Below are positions 46,936-58,090 of a DNA stretch of 64,000 nucleotides, one piece after another. This stretch comes from Massospora cicadina (taxonomy: Eukaryota; Entomophthoromycota; Entomophthoromycetes; Entomophthorales; Entomophthoraceae), in NCBI GenBank assembly GCA_022478985.1, contig JAKSZP010017335.1, forward strand, positions 1 through 64,000, given 5' to 3'. A program made the translations under genes and the position numbers. Position 1 is the stretch's first letter, and every line of letters starts with the position of its first letter. The notes under the pieces are model-generated. The model was not told the DNA's origin. It saw only the letters and a program-made list of their open reading frames with translations, and ran no database searches.

Positions 46936-47903
46936 GAGCCCTTGCGCTACTTTAAACATACAATGGTTCCCTCATGGATGTGGTTTCATCTAAAATGATG
47001 AAGCTGATCAAAATTGCTCCAGACTTGCCACATCACCATGGAATATGGCATGGCTGGTCCACAGTGTACTTGGTCCATTGGGGCCTACTCTTCCTTACCC
47101 ATTCTCTTTAGGTAGCTTTCTGTGAAAACTCCCACCAATGCATTAAATAACCTTAGCTACGACTTTCTTCCCAAGCTTCAGTTTTTCTGAAATAATTCTT
47201 CCTGAGTGCACTATGATGGGGGCTTTTCTCAGATGGGACACTGGGTCCTAATAATTTTCTAACCTCATGAAATGCCAAAATAAAGGTCAAACTTGGGCTT
47301 GCCTATTAGATAGTGAAAGCCAAATCAGCTATCTTGAGTATCATATAAGGAACTCTTACATATGGATGTAACCTCCTGTGTCAATGGCCAAGAAGGCATG
47401 CCAACTTATTTGACTAAGACGACAACTATACTGCCAAAGTCCCAGGTTATTTGACCAACCTGGGTTCACATCAACATCCCCTCTGGATACTGCTAAAGAA
47501 CTCAGGCTTGGATAACCCATCTAATAAAGGAGGTCCTTACCCTGTCCAGGAATTTTAGATCACGCCTATGCTGGATATATATCAGTGTTGTTGGCTAACT
47601 TTACTGACAAGCCTAAGACAGTTTGACCTAATCCTCTGGCTGCTGATTTTCACCCAATACTTGTAGAGGCCTTTGATGGAATCCGCGGTTTTGGAAAACT
47701 ATGGGATTTTGGGTTGGAAACGCCACCATCAGTAACCCTAGTTGACACCTGTATTGGGAAAAGAGCTCACTGGTGAGCAACATATTCAGTTTTAAAGTTA
47801 TTGTAGTAGTATTAGACCTCTTTTCAACCTCTACATATGATTTTTTGGAAAATTATTGGGGTTCTACATCACTAGGAGACTGGAGATGCTACCCCAATTC
47901 GGT

Positions 47904-48620
47904 CACGTCCCTACCAAAAAAGTAAGTTTTCTGAAGCTCAGGTGGCAGTTGAGCTCAACCAACTACTTAAAGACGGGCTTTTGGTGCTTTTGTGCAGTAC
48001 TTGGGCCTCCCGTCTCCTGTTAATTTGGAATAAGGATGAAGGCCATCATCTAGTGATGGACTATCATTTGCTTAATTCCATACTTAAAAAACAGTTATCC
48101 CATGCCCCAAATTGACGACTCTCTCAGCTTTCTTGACAGATTTCAATACTTTTTTTCGTGATGGATCTTGCTAGCAGATATTTGCAAGTGAAGTTCACCC
48201 CTGAAAATTGAGTCAAGTGTGCGCTTATAGTCAATTAGAGCCTATACAAATTATTAGGATGTCCTGGGCTTTTGCAAAAAGCCCACCACCTTTCAACGCA
48301 CCAAGGGCAGTAAATATGATACTTGAGACTTTACTGTGTCCTTGTGTACCTTAATGATATCACTGTCTTTTCAAAAACATTTAAAAGTCATGTGGAACAA
48401 ATCAGAGAAGTCTTTAACCACATTAGAAAGGCTTTAATAAAACTCAAGCCTTTAAAGTGCTCCTTCTTTCAATCCAAGATGGAAGTCCTTAGACACAAGG
48501 TAATGAAAGATGGTACCAATCTATCCCAGATAAAATCAACGCCATCAAGAAGGTGTAGCGCCCTCATAGTCTTAGGGTGTTCAAGTATTCCTTTGCATGG
48601 TGGGAGTTACTATCTTTGAT
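47904..48620 (+). pseudogene. GypE reverse transcriptase
   Basis: Plus strand: KFSEAQVAVELNQLLKDGLL, then KDEGHHLVMDYHLLNS, FVMDLASRYLQVKF, VKCALI, YKLLGCPGLLQKA, then VLVYLNDITVFSK with the catalytic box as YLND at 48,347-48,358, and HVEQIREVFNHIRKALIKLK, PLKCSFFQ. Stops occur near 48,110, 48,210 and 48,310. The last 98 codons are open. Confidence 0.9.
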
Positions 48621-48649
48621 TCTTCAGTTGCCAACTTAGCCAAACCACA

Positions 48650-49150
48650 GTATTATCCTTTGCAAAAGAGTGTGCCCTTCAAGTGGCAGCCTGAACAAGA
48701 ACAGGCATTTAATGCGCCATGGGCCGCTCTTTATACTAAAACTATTTAGTTCAACCTCAATATAAATTGACCCTTAATGCTATTCACAGATGTTGGTGAT
48801 GTTGCCATTGGAGCCATCCAAGCCCAGTATGTTGAAGAAAGGTTAGTCATCTAATAGCTCATTAAAAAAGACCCTAAGCAAGGTTGATTGGAACTATAGC
48901 GTTACTTTGCGTGAGTGCCTGTCTATTCTTTTGACAATCAAGCATTTCTGGACCTACTTTTATGGCACTCATTTAACCATTGTCACAGACCATCCTCACT
49001 CCGTTGGCTACACTAGACAAGAAACCCAGCTGAACGTTTAGCCAGATGAGCATTAAGGATGAAGAACTATGATTTCACTATAGTTTATCGTGCAGAAACA
49101 ATTTATCAAAATGTTGATAATTTATCAAGACTACCAGTACTGGCTTATTT
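48650..49150 (+). pseudogene. GypE RNase H
   Basis: Plus strand: FKWQPEQEQAFNAPWAALYT, LTLNAIHRCW with, in the next frame, LFTDVGDVAIGAIQAQ; then a WNYSVTLREC-like block near 48,890 and FWTYFYGTHLTIVTDH near 48,950. The order matches Ty3/gypsy RNase H including the first catalytic aspartate (FTD). Confidence 0.8.
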
Positions 49151-49249
49151 GACCCCCAAAGAGAACCGACTGTTCAACCTAATTTACTAGTTCAAATGAT
49201 GGGATTTGGAGACTCTCAATATTTAGAACAAGCTCTGAAAAATGACCTG

Positions 49250-50120
49250 AGACACCCAAATTAAGGAAGAAATGCTTCATAAGAGAGTCAATAACATATG
49301 GCTCCCTTACATTCTCCCTTCTTACCAAACTAATATTATCCTATAAGGGCATACAACCGTGTTATGTGGGGCTTTGATTAAGACCCACAACTGTCTGAAG
49401 AAATGATGTTACTGGGACTGAATTGACAAGACCATCAAAGAAGTTCTAAAAGCTTGTATGAGTGCTGATCCCAAGATCGGGCCAGCCCCTAATAGCAGCA
49501 CTCAGCTGTGACTTCATCCGGTCCCTAAATGTCATTGACATCAATTCTGTTGTCCCTCTACCCGCCAGGTTGCATGTCAACTAATATCCTCTTAGCCGTG
49601 GACCATTTAAAAAATGTTTCAAAGCTATTTTCTGTTTCCCAATACCACCACAAAAGCCATGGCCCTTTTCCTTATTTGATCTGTTTTTCACCCAGCATGG
49701 ATGCCCACAGTCTTTACTTTTGATCAATGGGCTAAATTAAACCTCGCAGATAATCTAAGAACTAGCTTCGCTTTTCTACTAATCAAAGTCTCATAATCCC
49801 TTAAAACCCTTCAACTAATGAGGTAGTGGAACGTGCTAATGGACCCATATTTCCATATTTTGGAAGATGGCCTCCTCCAACCCTACTTGCGGTCCACCTT
49901 AGAAGATCTATATGGTCATGCTCCCCAGCAACACAAGTATCATTCAGCCATTGCTTGAGACCTCCACGCCTGAGAACTGTAATCTAACCAAGAGGGCCTT
50001 AGCTAAAAAAATGCACCGCTCTAGGCCCTAGCCATGCAAGGCATTGTCACTAACACTTAAAGGAAGACAACCAGATTAATTTAGCTGACCCTACTTGCTA
50101 ATTTTAAAAAATTAGGTGAC
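49250..50120 (+). pseudogene. GypE integrase
   Basis: Zinc-binding region near 49,340-49,460 (GHTTVLCGALIKTHNCLKK, then KACMSADPKIG). Core near 49,529-49,700: ILLAVDHLKNVSKLFSVS, the VAVDHLTKxxKF strand with its aspartate. A later RANGPIF-like piece near 49,830 fits the ERxN helix. Many frame changes. Confidence 0.75.
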
Positions 50121-50306
50121 ATCATTCTTTTTTGTCACCATTGACCCAGAGGTCGATAGAACAAGCTCAAAAGTTTTAGTCTTGACCTTATGAACTCATT
50201 ATTAAGGAGAATTAAATTATTCTAATTCTGACATTAGTCAAGAATCAATAAATAACCAGGCTCATGGCTGATTCCTTCAGACCTATACCTATTCTGACAG
50301 GATTTT

Positions 50307-50313
50307 AAGGGGG
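50307..50313 (+). other. GypE polypurine tract
   Basis: AAGGGGG lies 3 nt before the TGTTAG start of the 3' LTR. Confidence 0.65.
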
Positions 50314-50316
50314 CTT

Positions 50317-50791
50317 TGTTAGAATTTAAGACAATGAGTGAGACAAATTCCCTACTCCTGAATAGAGTTTTAAATAACTTGAATGTTATGCCTCCATGGA
50401 TGGAACCTGTTCTGAAGGCACCAATGAGAGTGCAGATCAGTAAGCATCACGTTCATGAGAATTGATGAAAATGCCTTTAAGAATTTCATCCCCACTTTCA
50501 AACCTTGAAAGGCGTGACCCCCACTTTTGCGGTCACAAGTACTATGCAGAACATTATGGGCGCCAAACAGGCAATCAATCCAGAAGGCTTTGAAAAAAAC
50601 TGAATTTACAGGGCATAAAAGTTCCCAAGGAACCACGCCCCCACACATCATACAATTATTGACGCTTTTTAAATCAATAAATTAGTCTATCTCGCCCCAT
50701 CTACTTGTTTACTTTCCTCTCCACTAGGTTACAACATCTAGACCCTTTTCAAACTTCAACTGCAGTCAAGAGAACTATTACAAAGAGACCA
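50317..50791 (+). repeat. GypE 3' LTR
   Basis: 475 bp, TGTTAGAATTTAAG to AAAGAGACCA. Uninterrupted partner of 43,188-43,959. Confidence 0.85.
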
Positions 50792-50949
50792 ACCATCATA
50801 ACTCGCCTGTCAGATAATGCCATGCTAGTTGTCCAATTTGTGGCTTGTCTTCCACTCTCTCCTCTGAACGTCTCCGTCACAAACTCACCAAGGGTAGGTA
50901 GCCTACAGCACAGACCCCATGTTGCAGTTTGTGATGCCCAATGGTGCCA

Positions 50950-51990
50950 ATAGTATAGCTGGGCTTTAAACACTTTGCAATGATCCACCCCTTCAATTAT
51001 GACACCCACCTCGTGATACACCATGTTGTGATTAGGTCCAATCCTGATGCCCCATTCTGGGCACATGTCAATAACAGTTGCACCATTTGTCATCTATGCT
51101 TTGACATCTTCGTTTTAAAGTGCAAATTCCCAATGGCTTCCACAGAAGCTGCTTCCGCTGGTCCTCCCACTGACTTCAACACAACGTGGCTTTAATAAAT
51201 TTAGTTTAAATGAACATGATTTCCCTCCACTACCTTCAACCGCCGTTGGTGCTGCTTCTGACACTTTACCAGCCATAGCTTAACTGACAGAATTTATCCT
51301 GATTATATTACAGCTCAGACGCCATCAGAATTACCATATACAATTGTAAGCAGGCAGTCAGCTCCTGACACACATCTGATTCCCTTTTTTGGTCCAGTGA
51401 TGGTAAAATTAAATCCCTTTAAAGCTTTCAATTGGATCTATGACAAAAATTAATCCTAATGTACAAAGCCTAATTTTGCCATCAATTAGTAAATCACCCC
51501 ACACCTCAACTCAATTACCCACTGCCATTTCCGTCCTTGCCACGGTTTCCCATCTTACAAAATTATTCACACTACAAAGGTTGTTAAACCACTTTGTGAG
51601 AGTATTCTTATTCCCAATTATTTCAGCGATTTCCATGAAAACACAGATATGATATTGTAAAACTTGTTTTTGCAGCAGGCCACACATACATTGACATAGT
51701 GACTCTTCCATTTTTGAATCTAACTACACTAAGACCCGCCAGCGTATCAGATCCTTCACTTGCATGCCCAAACTCATCTTTTTCAATGAACATTAGCTTT
51801 TTCAATATGTCAAGGCAATGCACATGGCTGGCATCACTGATGAGGAGAACCCATAAATCCATCTCCTTCTTCACCATTTCACTGACAACCTGACCCCATT
51901 TCAGACCTTCTTTGCCTGCTACCTGAAGTACTGCCAGACAAGAATCCACAAAGCCATCTTCCCCTTTTAATATGGATATTTAGGACGGCG
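50950..51990 (+). pseudogene. LinB copy 3 protein: ORF1/gag-like with CCHC-like start
   Basis: Plus strand. Near 51,040-51,130: APFWAHVNNSCTICHLC, similar in layout to PFWVTVDSAPPICTHC of LinA ORF1 (57.2 kb). Then FSLNEHDFPPLPSTAVGAAS near 51,200-51,260, a pattern common in LINE ORF1 proteins. From 51,640 to 51,960 the sequence aligns with LinB copy 1 (KTRQRIRSFTCM against KTLQHIKxFTCV). Then the shared 3' end. Stops and shifts throughout. The link to LinA ORF1 is weak and by eye. Confidence 0.4.
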
Positions 51991-52110
51991 CTGAGGCACC
52001 ATGTCATAGATCTTTTTTATATGATCTTCCCTTTGTTTGTTACCTAGCGAATAAAGATGCGTGGAGGAACTACCTCTTGGGTTGAGAACCACTGATATTA
52101 AGAGTAAGAA

Positions 52111-52657
52111 TTGTCCCAAATGATGATATTCCTCATCCATATAGTTGGGTTATTGCCACCAAATAGAATGTGACCATTTCTGGGTTGAATTGAAGAGCGT
52201 GTCCCAAAGATTTTGCTTCACCTCAATGGAGAGTCCTCCTTAGACTTGAAACTTACTTATGTAAAAGGACCTTTTAAATATCAACAGAATGTGATATTAC
52301 CTAAAAGGCTATCCGCAAGTTTCCACCAAAAGCATTGTTAATGCCCAGAAACAAATAATAAGTCCCTTTATAGTAATAACTCCAACTGACTCATAAATAT
52401 CCTAGATTAACAATAAATGGATAAATAAATAATTGAATCACTTGTTAATGGTTAGGGATCATCCCTGATGAAACATTAGTAATTTGGCGGATCAGATCAT
52501 GAAGGATTAGTTTATATCTCATTAGGAATTAAAACCAACAATATTTATCATTTCTTATAATAACTCACATCCGCTGGGGTAAATCTCACAGCTGATAAAG
52601 AAGATATTTAATTAATCTAATGGAGCTGGATAATCTGGGCAGACTGAAATCCTAACA
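52111..52657 (-). repeat. GypD 5' LTR, second piece
   Basis: Aligns with 32,240-32,787, the second half of the intact GypD LTR (shared AATGCCCAGAAAC, AATCACTTGTT, AGCTGGATAAT). Ends AATCCTAACA. Confidence 0.85.
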
Positions 52658-52808
52658 CAGGGTTTGTACTTAAATGTATAACAGAAGTGGTATACATCTT
52701 GTGGACTTAACCCTTGCAGAGATTATAGTTATTGGAACTGGTATTAAAGATGTTAATGAACTCCTTGAACAGCTCGTCTAGTTCTTCTGATTTCTAGTTC
52801 CACATTTT
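52658..52808 (-). pseudogene. GypC pol, segment upstream of RT
   Basis: The minus strand reads EELDELFKEFINIFNTSSNN, the usual LxxLLxEFxDVF start of gypsy RT. It continues across GypD into the RT at 31,671. On its right the LinA target duplication begins. Confidence 0.7.
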
Positions 52809-52947
52809 TAAATTTTTAAATTTATTGTGGGGAAGGCCGACCATGGGACGGACACTTCCAAATATGACTCAGACGAGACAAAACTTAGTACCAGGGGAGG
52901 CACCCCAGAGAAGCGATGCTATCTCTTGTTGCCAGCGGGAACGCCAT

Positions 52948-53779
52948 TTATGGGAAGGGGAGGGAACGTGTGTAGGGGGCGTAGCCACTATTGAGCACGT
53001 GTGGAGGAAGGGGTCTGATTTGATGAACCAGACTGGGAACCAGGAGGAGACCAGCTGTTGGCGACGCGGTGGGAGATATCAAACATCCACGCTTGAAAGT
53101 GATCCACCAAATGAGACCAGTATCTGTGGACAGCTTCAGGGAGGGTGGGGATGGATCCAGCGATGGCATCCAAGACAATCGTGTGGATAGTCCACATGGC
53201 GATTGCAACCACCAGAGCACGGAGGGAGGGTGGGAGGGGAGGCCATTGATGAAGCAAACATATCTATTGACAGACTGAGGGATGTGTTTGATCCTGGCCT
53301 AGCAGACGTTGGACTTCGCGCCATATTACTTTAGAGGTGGGGCACTTCTCCAGGCGGTGAAACAGCGTTCCATACTGGCCACACACGACACAGGATGAGT
53401 GTAAAGCATTAGAGCGCTCAGCTGTACGATACACCCACCTCAGGCAGCGCCACACATGGGAGCGGACTTGAGGCTGCAACAGAGGATGGTGTGCGTATTT
53501 CCAGATAGTCTTTTGGGTCTCAGTGGAATAAGGGATGTCCATCATGTCCAGGTAGTTCACCCTGGATAGGACTTGGGGTCGAATGGGGATCACGCCATCA
53601 TGGATGGGTAGCCCCTGTACCTCTTGTGTGAACTGAGGAGAGGGACGGCCTCTTTGGGTTGTATGTCCACTAATACGAATTCTCCACTCTGCGCTTCGCA
53701 TGGAGAGTAGGATTCGTTTGTAGTGGGTTTTGGTCCCGTGAGGACCTGTGGCCCATGTGTGTGATGCGAGGTATTTCAT
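52948..53779 (-). pseudogene. LinA copy 2, ORF2 C-terminal region with zinc finger
   Basis: Open frame 53264-53779 (171 codons) covers QFTQEVQGLPIHDGVIPIRP, VNYLDMMDIPYS and CVVCGQYGTLFHRLEKCP, then VIWREVQRLLGQDQTHP. A frameshift near 53,275 moves to the next frame (MLWWLQSPCGLSTRL in one, ALVVAIAMWTIHTI in another), and the end lies near 52,950. The zinc finger residues C, C, H, C are all present. Confidence 0.85.
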
Positions 53780-54279
53780 CAGGGAGTGGGGGTTTGATGG
53801 ATTGTTGAGGCCCAGGACTTGGGAGAAGTTGGAGCAGGCGCGCGGGACCAGTGTTGGGATGGGAGTGTAGGAGCAGTGACGGCCGCAATCCAGGTGCCCA
53901 GGATCTTGGCGGCATGGGCTTTGAAGTCAAGTAGGCCCATGCCACCATGATGATGAGGGCCAAACATGACCTCTAGCCGTACTGGTGGAGGGCGGCCTGA
54001 CCAAAGCCAACCTTGCAGCAAAGCATACAGGGATTTGAAGAAGCTTGGGGAGAAGGGGATGGCGTGGGCTCCAAACCAGACTTTGGATAGGAGCATAGAG
54101 TTGACAAAAACAACCCTGCCAGTGAGGGTAGTAGAGTGGGCTCTGAGAGCGGTGATTCGCTTCGTCACGTTGTGCAGTATATGGCAATCCATTACTGCTG
54201 ACGCGTATCCACCTGCCTCCAACCACACGCCCAGATGGCGTACCGGTCCTATGGTAGGTCGTGGCACAAAGGGGAGCAC
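53779..54279 (-). pseudogene. LinA copy 2, ORF2 thumb/connection
   Basis: 166 open codons: VRHLGVWLEAGGYASAVM, LTGRVVFVNSMLLSKVWFGA, FFKSLYALLQGWLWSG, GGMGLLDFKAHAAKILGTWI. These blocks (LGxWL, RxxxxNSxLLSKxW, GGMGLxD) are standard after the RT palm of L1-type elements. Separated from the RT frame by a shift near 54,310. Confidence 0.88.
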
Positions 54280-54346
54280 CAGTGGAGCGGTGTGTTTTGA
54301 GTTAGTAAGGCGTGGACGTGGGCGAGCAGATGGGCCGGGTTGGGAA

Positions 54347-55250
54347 CTACTTGCTGGGGCCCAGCAGTTCTAAACTGACAAGGAGGATGATTTCAGTTTT
54401 GGAGGCGTTCAGTGCCGCGTTGCTTACCCGGGAATATTCCTGGATGAGGGCTTCAAGCGCGCATGCATCCTTATTATTAGACACCCCCACCACGCAATCA
54501 TCTGCAAATGCCATCATCTTGACTGGGGTTTGGCCTGGCACATGGACCCCAGTGAGTTGGGCATTCACATTTCGCAGTAGTGGGTCAAGGCTGAAGTTGT
54601 ATAAGAGTGGGCTGAGGGGGTCCCCTTGTCGCAGGCCCCTTTGAGGACGGACTACTTCCGTTAGGAAACCTGGGCCACGCACTGCCATTGTTGCAGATTC
54701 CGTGAGCAGCATCACCCAGTTAATGAAGCGGGGAGGTAGGCGAAATTGTTGGAGGCAGGCCTTAAGGTATTCCCAGTTTACTCTATCATAGGCCTTTTGT
54801 TGGTCCAAGAATACAAGTGCCCCAGAGGCTGTGGACTGGCACACATTAGCCACAGAGTGCACGTTATCCCAAATCGACCTTCTGGGGATGAAACCAAATT
54901 GTTCTGGGGAGATGGTGGCAGATGCTACAGTCCCTAAACGGTTAGCCATGATTTTGGTTAAAATTTTGGTGTCTGTGTTTGTTAGAGAAATGGGGCGCCA
55001 GCTGGCTAAGTTTAGCCTATCCCCTTTCTTGAAGAGTGTGACCATAAAGGCCTCATGTCCTCCTGGTAGGATGCGCGTTTCCAACAGGCTTTGGTTGAGT
55101 GAGGCTAGCAGCAATGGGGATATATATTTAAAATATTTTTAGTAGAACTCATATGGAATGCCATCTGGGCCTGGGCATTTTTGGTTTGGCACACCACAAA
55201 TGATAGTCCATAATTCTTTTGGAGTAATTAAATTCATTATTTCTGGGTAT
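54347..55250 (-). pseudogene. LinA copy 2, ORF2 reverse transcriptase
   Basis: The longest open frame of the window (54347-55114, 255 codons). Order: LLLASLNQSLLETRILPGG, LFKKGDRLNLASWRPISLTN, SPEQFGFIPRRSIWDN, ALVFLDQQKAYDRVNWEYL, GLRQGDPLSPLLYNFSLDPL, then the catalytic FADD at 54,497-54,508 and NASKTE. A stop near 55,140 separates it from the CPGPDGIPYEFY block. All catalytic residues are intact. Confidence 0.95.
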
Positions 55251-55368
55251 CAGAAAACGGTGCAGATATGAGCTCAGTCAAGAAATTCTGCCATTTCAGC
55301 CAGCTGAATTGGTTCGGCTCAGTATAACTCAGAGTAATATTTTTTTGATTGCCACTTCAGCCAGTGTT

Positions 55369-55840
55369 TCACAATAGAATTATCTGTTCTTCACACCTGT
55401 GTGCAGGCCACGCTCTGGCGTGGTGCAAATTTTTTTTTGAAGAAGTATGCAGTGCACTTGTCGCCTTTAGTGATGCGTGTGGCCCTGTATTGGACACAAA
55501 CCCGATGTTTGTGTTGCCTTTCAAGTGCGTTGAGGTGGGCGGCTGCCTCCGCCCACTTCTGGCCCCATGCAGGGCTATATCCTGAGGCTGGAATGTTGGA
55601 CTCAAAGTGGGCCAATTCCGCCAGCGTGCATGATATAACCGCCGATGTGGCTTGTGAGCGTCTGGATGAGAGATGGTGATAGTGGCGGATGGTGTCTTCT
55701 TTGAAAGTTGCCCATGTGGAAATGGGGTCCGCGCAAAACGGTGCAACAAACGATTTTGCCAAAGTTGCCTCTTCCACCCACGTGGAAAATCCTGGTGACG
55801 CGAGCTCTGGGGGGCAGATTTTGCACCAATGTGGGGCCTT
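55369..55840 (-). pseudogene. LinA copy 2, endonuclease-RT linker
   Basis: FSTWVEEATLAKSFVAPF, TLAELAHFESNIPASGYSPA, QKWAEAAAHLNALERQHKH, then TKGDKCTAYFFKKKFAPRQ. The last block is the KGDxxTKFFF motif that precedes RT in LINEs. Same frame as the end of the endonuclease (55391-56011). Confidence 0.8.
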
Positions 55841-56563
55841 TGCAACTGTGATGGGTAAGTGGTATGTTATCGAGACCAGTTGGTGGTCAGAGAATTCCAT
55901 TTTCGTTGTTTTGAAGTGGGAGATGTGGGGTTGGAATTTCGCCGGCGCTAGAATAAGGTTGATGCGGGTCATGGACCTTAATTGGCCATTGTGGACATGG
56001 GGACGCGTCATGTTTTCAAGCAGTGGGGCATGTCACGGCAGCACATCCATTAACCCAAGGGTGGCTTTTAGAACATGTAGTTCTATGTGACCCTGTGAGG
56101 CGTGGGGTGAGGGCGGCCACCGGTCCATTGGTGAGGTTAGCCAACAGTTCATGTCGCCAATTAGGAAAGAATTGGGGGGTAGCGGGAGGGATTTGACCGA
56201 CGAGAAAAATTCCTGATGCTCATGTACACTGTTTGGGGCATAAATGTTGACGATTGTGTGTGCAACATCAGCCCATGAGAAGGTGACAATGAGCACTCGG
56301 CCATTTAGGAATGTTTCTGAAGATATAAATTTGAAAAAATTGTTTTTCTGAATTAGCACCCCACAGTGCTTTGACCAAAAGGATAGGGATGGTAGGAGCA
56401 TTGTTTTCCAGGCTTCCTCGGAACCTTGTGGACAGTGAGACTCCTGGATGGCCAGGATATCCACAGGTAAATTGTTTTGTAAAAAACTCAGTTTCCTAGC
56501 CCAGGATGGGGAGGCCTTGAGTCCGGCGATATTCAGCATCCCTAGAGTGAAGGTTTCCCCCAT
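55841..56563 (-). pseudogene. LinA copy 2, apurinic-type endonuclease
   Basis: Open from an ATG at 56,563: LGMLNIAGLKAS, DILAIQESHCP (the catalytic glutamate), GVLIQKN, VNIYAPNSVHEH, FLIGDMNCW (the D-x-N pair). A frameshift near 56,030 leads to TRPHVHNG and FSDHQLVSI, with the catalytic SDH at 55,883-55,891. All signature residues of the exonuclease-endonuclease-phosphatase fold are present. It would nick target DNA for target-primed reverse transcription. Confidence 0.9.
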
Positions 56564-56671
56564 TATACCTTAGGTGCGAGGGGGTGGGCCCCTGGGCCCA
56601 CCAGCCTCTTCCAGGTCCCCACGGGCTTTCACAGCAGCGCGGGTATTAGCAGCAACCTATTGGGGTTTTTG

Positions 56672-57920
56672 TTAATCTTTGCAGAAAGAGTCGCATTGGC
56701 TTTGGCCTTCACTTTTTGTTTTCCCGACATCGGATGAATTTTTTGCGGTGCGGATAAGTTTGGTGCACCGTCGAGTGGGGCAAAAAAATTTTTTGGTTGG
56801 GATAGGTCCCAAGTCAGTTTTGACTGGGGTTTGGGTGCAGCGATTGGGTGAGATCGAATCTCCCATCAGATCCTCAGATTGAGTGGCCCGTTCGGCATGG
56901 GCCTCCAAATCTGATTGGGTGATGGATTCCTGAGTTGCTTCCGCTGTGAAGGTCTCCATGTCCTCCTGGTGTTGTGAGTGTGGGATGGTGGTGGTGGCCT
57001 TGGCCGCTTCCTTGGCCATGGTCCTATGGGCCTGCTTGGCCTTCTTCCGCTCCTACGGGGAGATGGGCTTTACCAATAGGTAGCAGCCTTGTGCTCCCCA
57101 CGGGAAAGCCTCCTTGGTGCTTGCAGTTGGTTTGTAGTGCGCCTCTCCGCTGGCCATGGCCGCCGAGGGGTGCTCTTGGAATGTGACGCCCTCTTTGATG
57201 GGGCATGCGTGCGCCTTATGGCCAAACGCATCACAGTGGGTGCAAATGGGGGGCGCGCTGTCCACGGTTACCCAGAATGGGTGGGTGGTGTGCCCTGTGA
57301 TGTCAATAAAGGTGGAGTGCAGGATCTGAGTTAGGTCCTTCACGATCTCCTCAGTTGGGGTCAGAACTGCAATGGCTTTGCCGGTGCACAGGTGTGGCAT
57401 CAGCATGAAACGTTGCATTTTAGAAAGATTGTATTTCGCCATATATGGCGAGACCATCTTTCTGGTGTTGCTCCAAAATGTCACGTTTTACCGTAGTAGG
57501 CAAAAAGTCAAACGTGAGGAAAATTTGGTTTGATTTTGTCCATCTGGTGCATTTAGTTTTGATGACCCATTGCCCTTCGGGGAGGTCAACCACTATGCGC
57601 ACCGCTGCAGCCTCATCTGCTGCTATTTTGCTTTTGAAACCTAGGTCCAGCCAACCACGTGACATGGAGTGAGGTGCAACATACACCGCGGTCAGGAAAA
57701 TTTTGTGTACATCTTCACAAAATTTTCCCATAGGGCCATTTTTTGGATGTCCAGATACACATGGACTCCAATTTCCACCGACGAAAGTGGCTGGGAATGT
57801 GGCGTGTTGATGTACTGGTTGCATCGTGCTTGCCACACGAGTATCTCTGGGGAAATTGTGACCGCTGGTTTTTTTAGATTTTTTTCTATTCTGCTGGATT
57901 CTCTGGGCGTTTTCAAACGT
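56672..57920 (-). pseudogene. LinA copy 2, ORF1 (nucleic-acid-binding, CCHC)
   Basis: Three overlapping frames join with two shifts near 57,700 and 57,450. N-terminus: RIEKNLKKPAVTISPE, LDIQKMALWENFVKMYTK. Middle: LDLGFKSKIAADEAAAVRI, QWVIKTKCTRWTKS, IFLTFDFLPTTVKRDIL. Then LMPHLCTGKAIAVLTP and the zinc knuckle CTHCDAFGHKAHAC at 57,203-57,244. The C-terminus (56672-57019) is rich in E, T and K. Comparable to the RNA-binding ORF1 of LINEs. Confidence 0.85.
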
Positions 57921-58090
57921 TAGAGGCCATGGGCCTTCTGCCTGCTCCTCTTGCCTTGCTTGCCCAACTGCTCCCAGACATGGGCGCAGACTAATCCCCT
58001 CTATGAGATTATCAAACTAGATTTAGTCTTGAATTGAATGGGTTGCAAAAGTGTTTGCAACGAGAAAGAAAAGTTCTAGTTCCACATTTT

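Larger units (their letters stand above)
43188..50791 (+). mobile_element. GypE: plus-strand Ty3/gypsy element inside LinB copy 3
   Basis: LTRs of 472 bp (772 bp minus the 300 bp of SinA copy 2 and one target copy) and 475 bp, PBS, PPT and pol in plus orientation. All other complete gypsy elements here are on the minus strand. No clear target duplication: CTGAC at 43,183-43,187 and ACCAT at 50,792-50,796. Pol is of a different subgroup from GypA-D, judging from its RT (KxKxLKCSFF block). Confidence 0.85.
42691..52110 (+). mobile_element. LinB copy 3, interrupted by GypE
   Basis: The insertion that splits the GypD 5' LTR. The flanks CAAATGATATTGCCTC (left) and CCAAATGATGATATTCCTC (right) look like a target duplication of 15-20 bp with changes. 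The right part (50,792-52,110) is LinB sequence ending in GGTTGAGAACCACTG. The left part (42,691-43,187) is probably its upstream half, judged only from position and orientation. Borders are approximate. Confidence 0.5.
31672..52657 (-). mobile_element. GypD: Ty3/gypsy element carrying LinA-1, SinB-3 and the LinB/GypE/SinA nest
   Basis: Minus strand. 3' LTR 31672-32787; body 32788-42098; 5' LTR in two pieces, 42099 to about 42690 and about 52111 to 52657. Piece 1 aligns with the first half of the 3' LTR and piece 2 with the second half; together 1.14 kb against 1.12 kb. Flanking 5-mers TAGGA (31667-31671) and CAGGG (52658-52662) differ by two transitions and may be the duplication. Removing GypD rejoins the GypC RT. 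Internal domains are the most decayed of all the gypsy copies. Confidence 0.85.
52809..58073 (-). mobile_element. LinA copy 2: near full-length APE-type LINE
   Basis: About 5.3 kb on the minus strand with ORF1, endonuclease, RT and zinc finger. Exact 17-bp target duplication TTCTAGTTCCACATTTT (52,792-52,808 and 58,074-58,090). The 3' end is CCCCACAATAAAT plus a short A/T-rich tail. Markedly GC-rich against the GypC sequence it interrupts. Whether the 5' end is complete is unknown; the first about 150 bp before ORF1 show no feature I can name. Confidence 0.95.
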
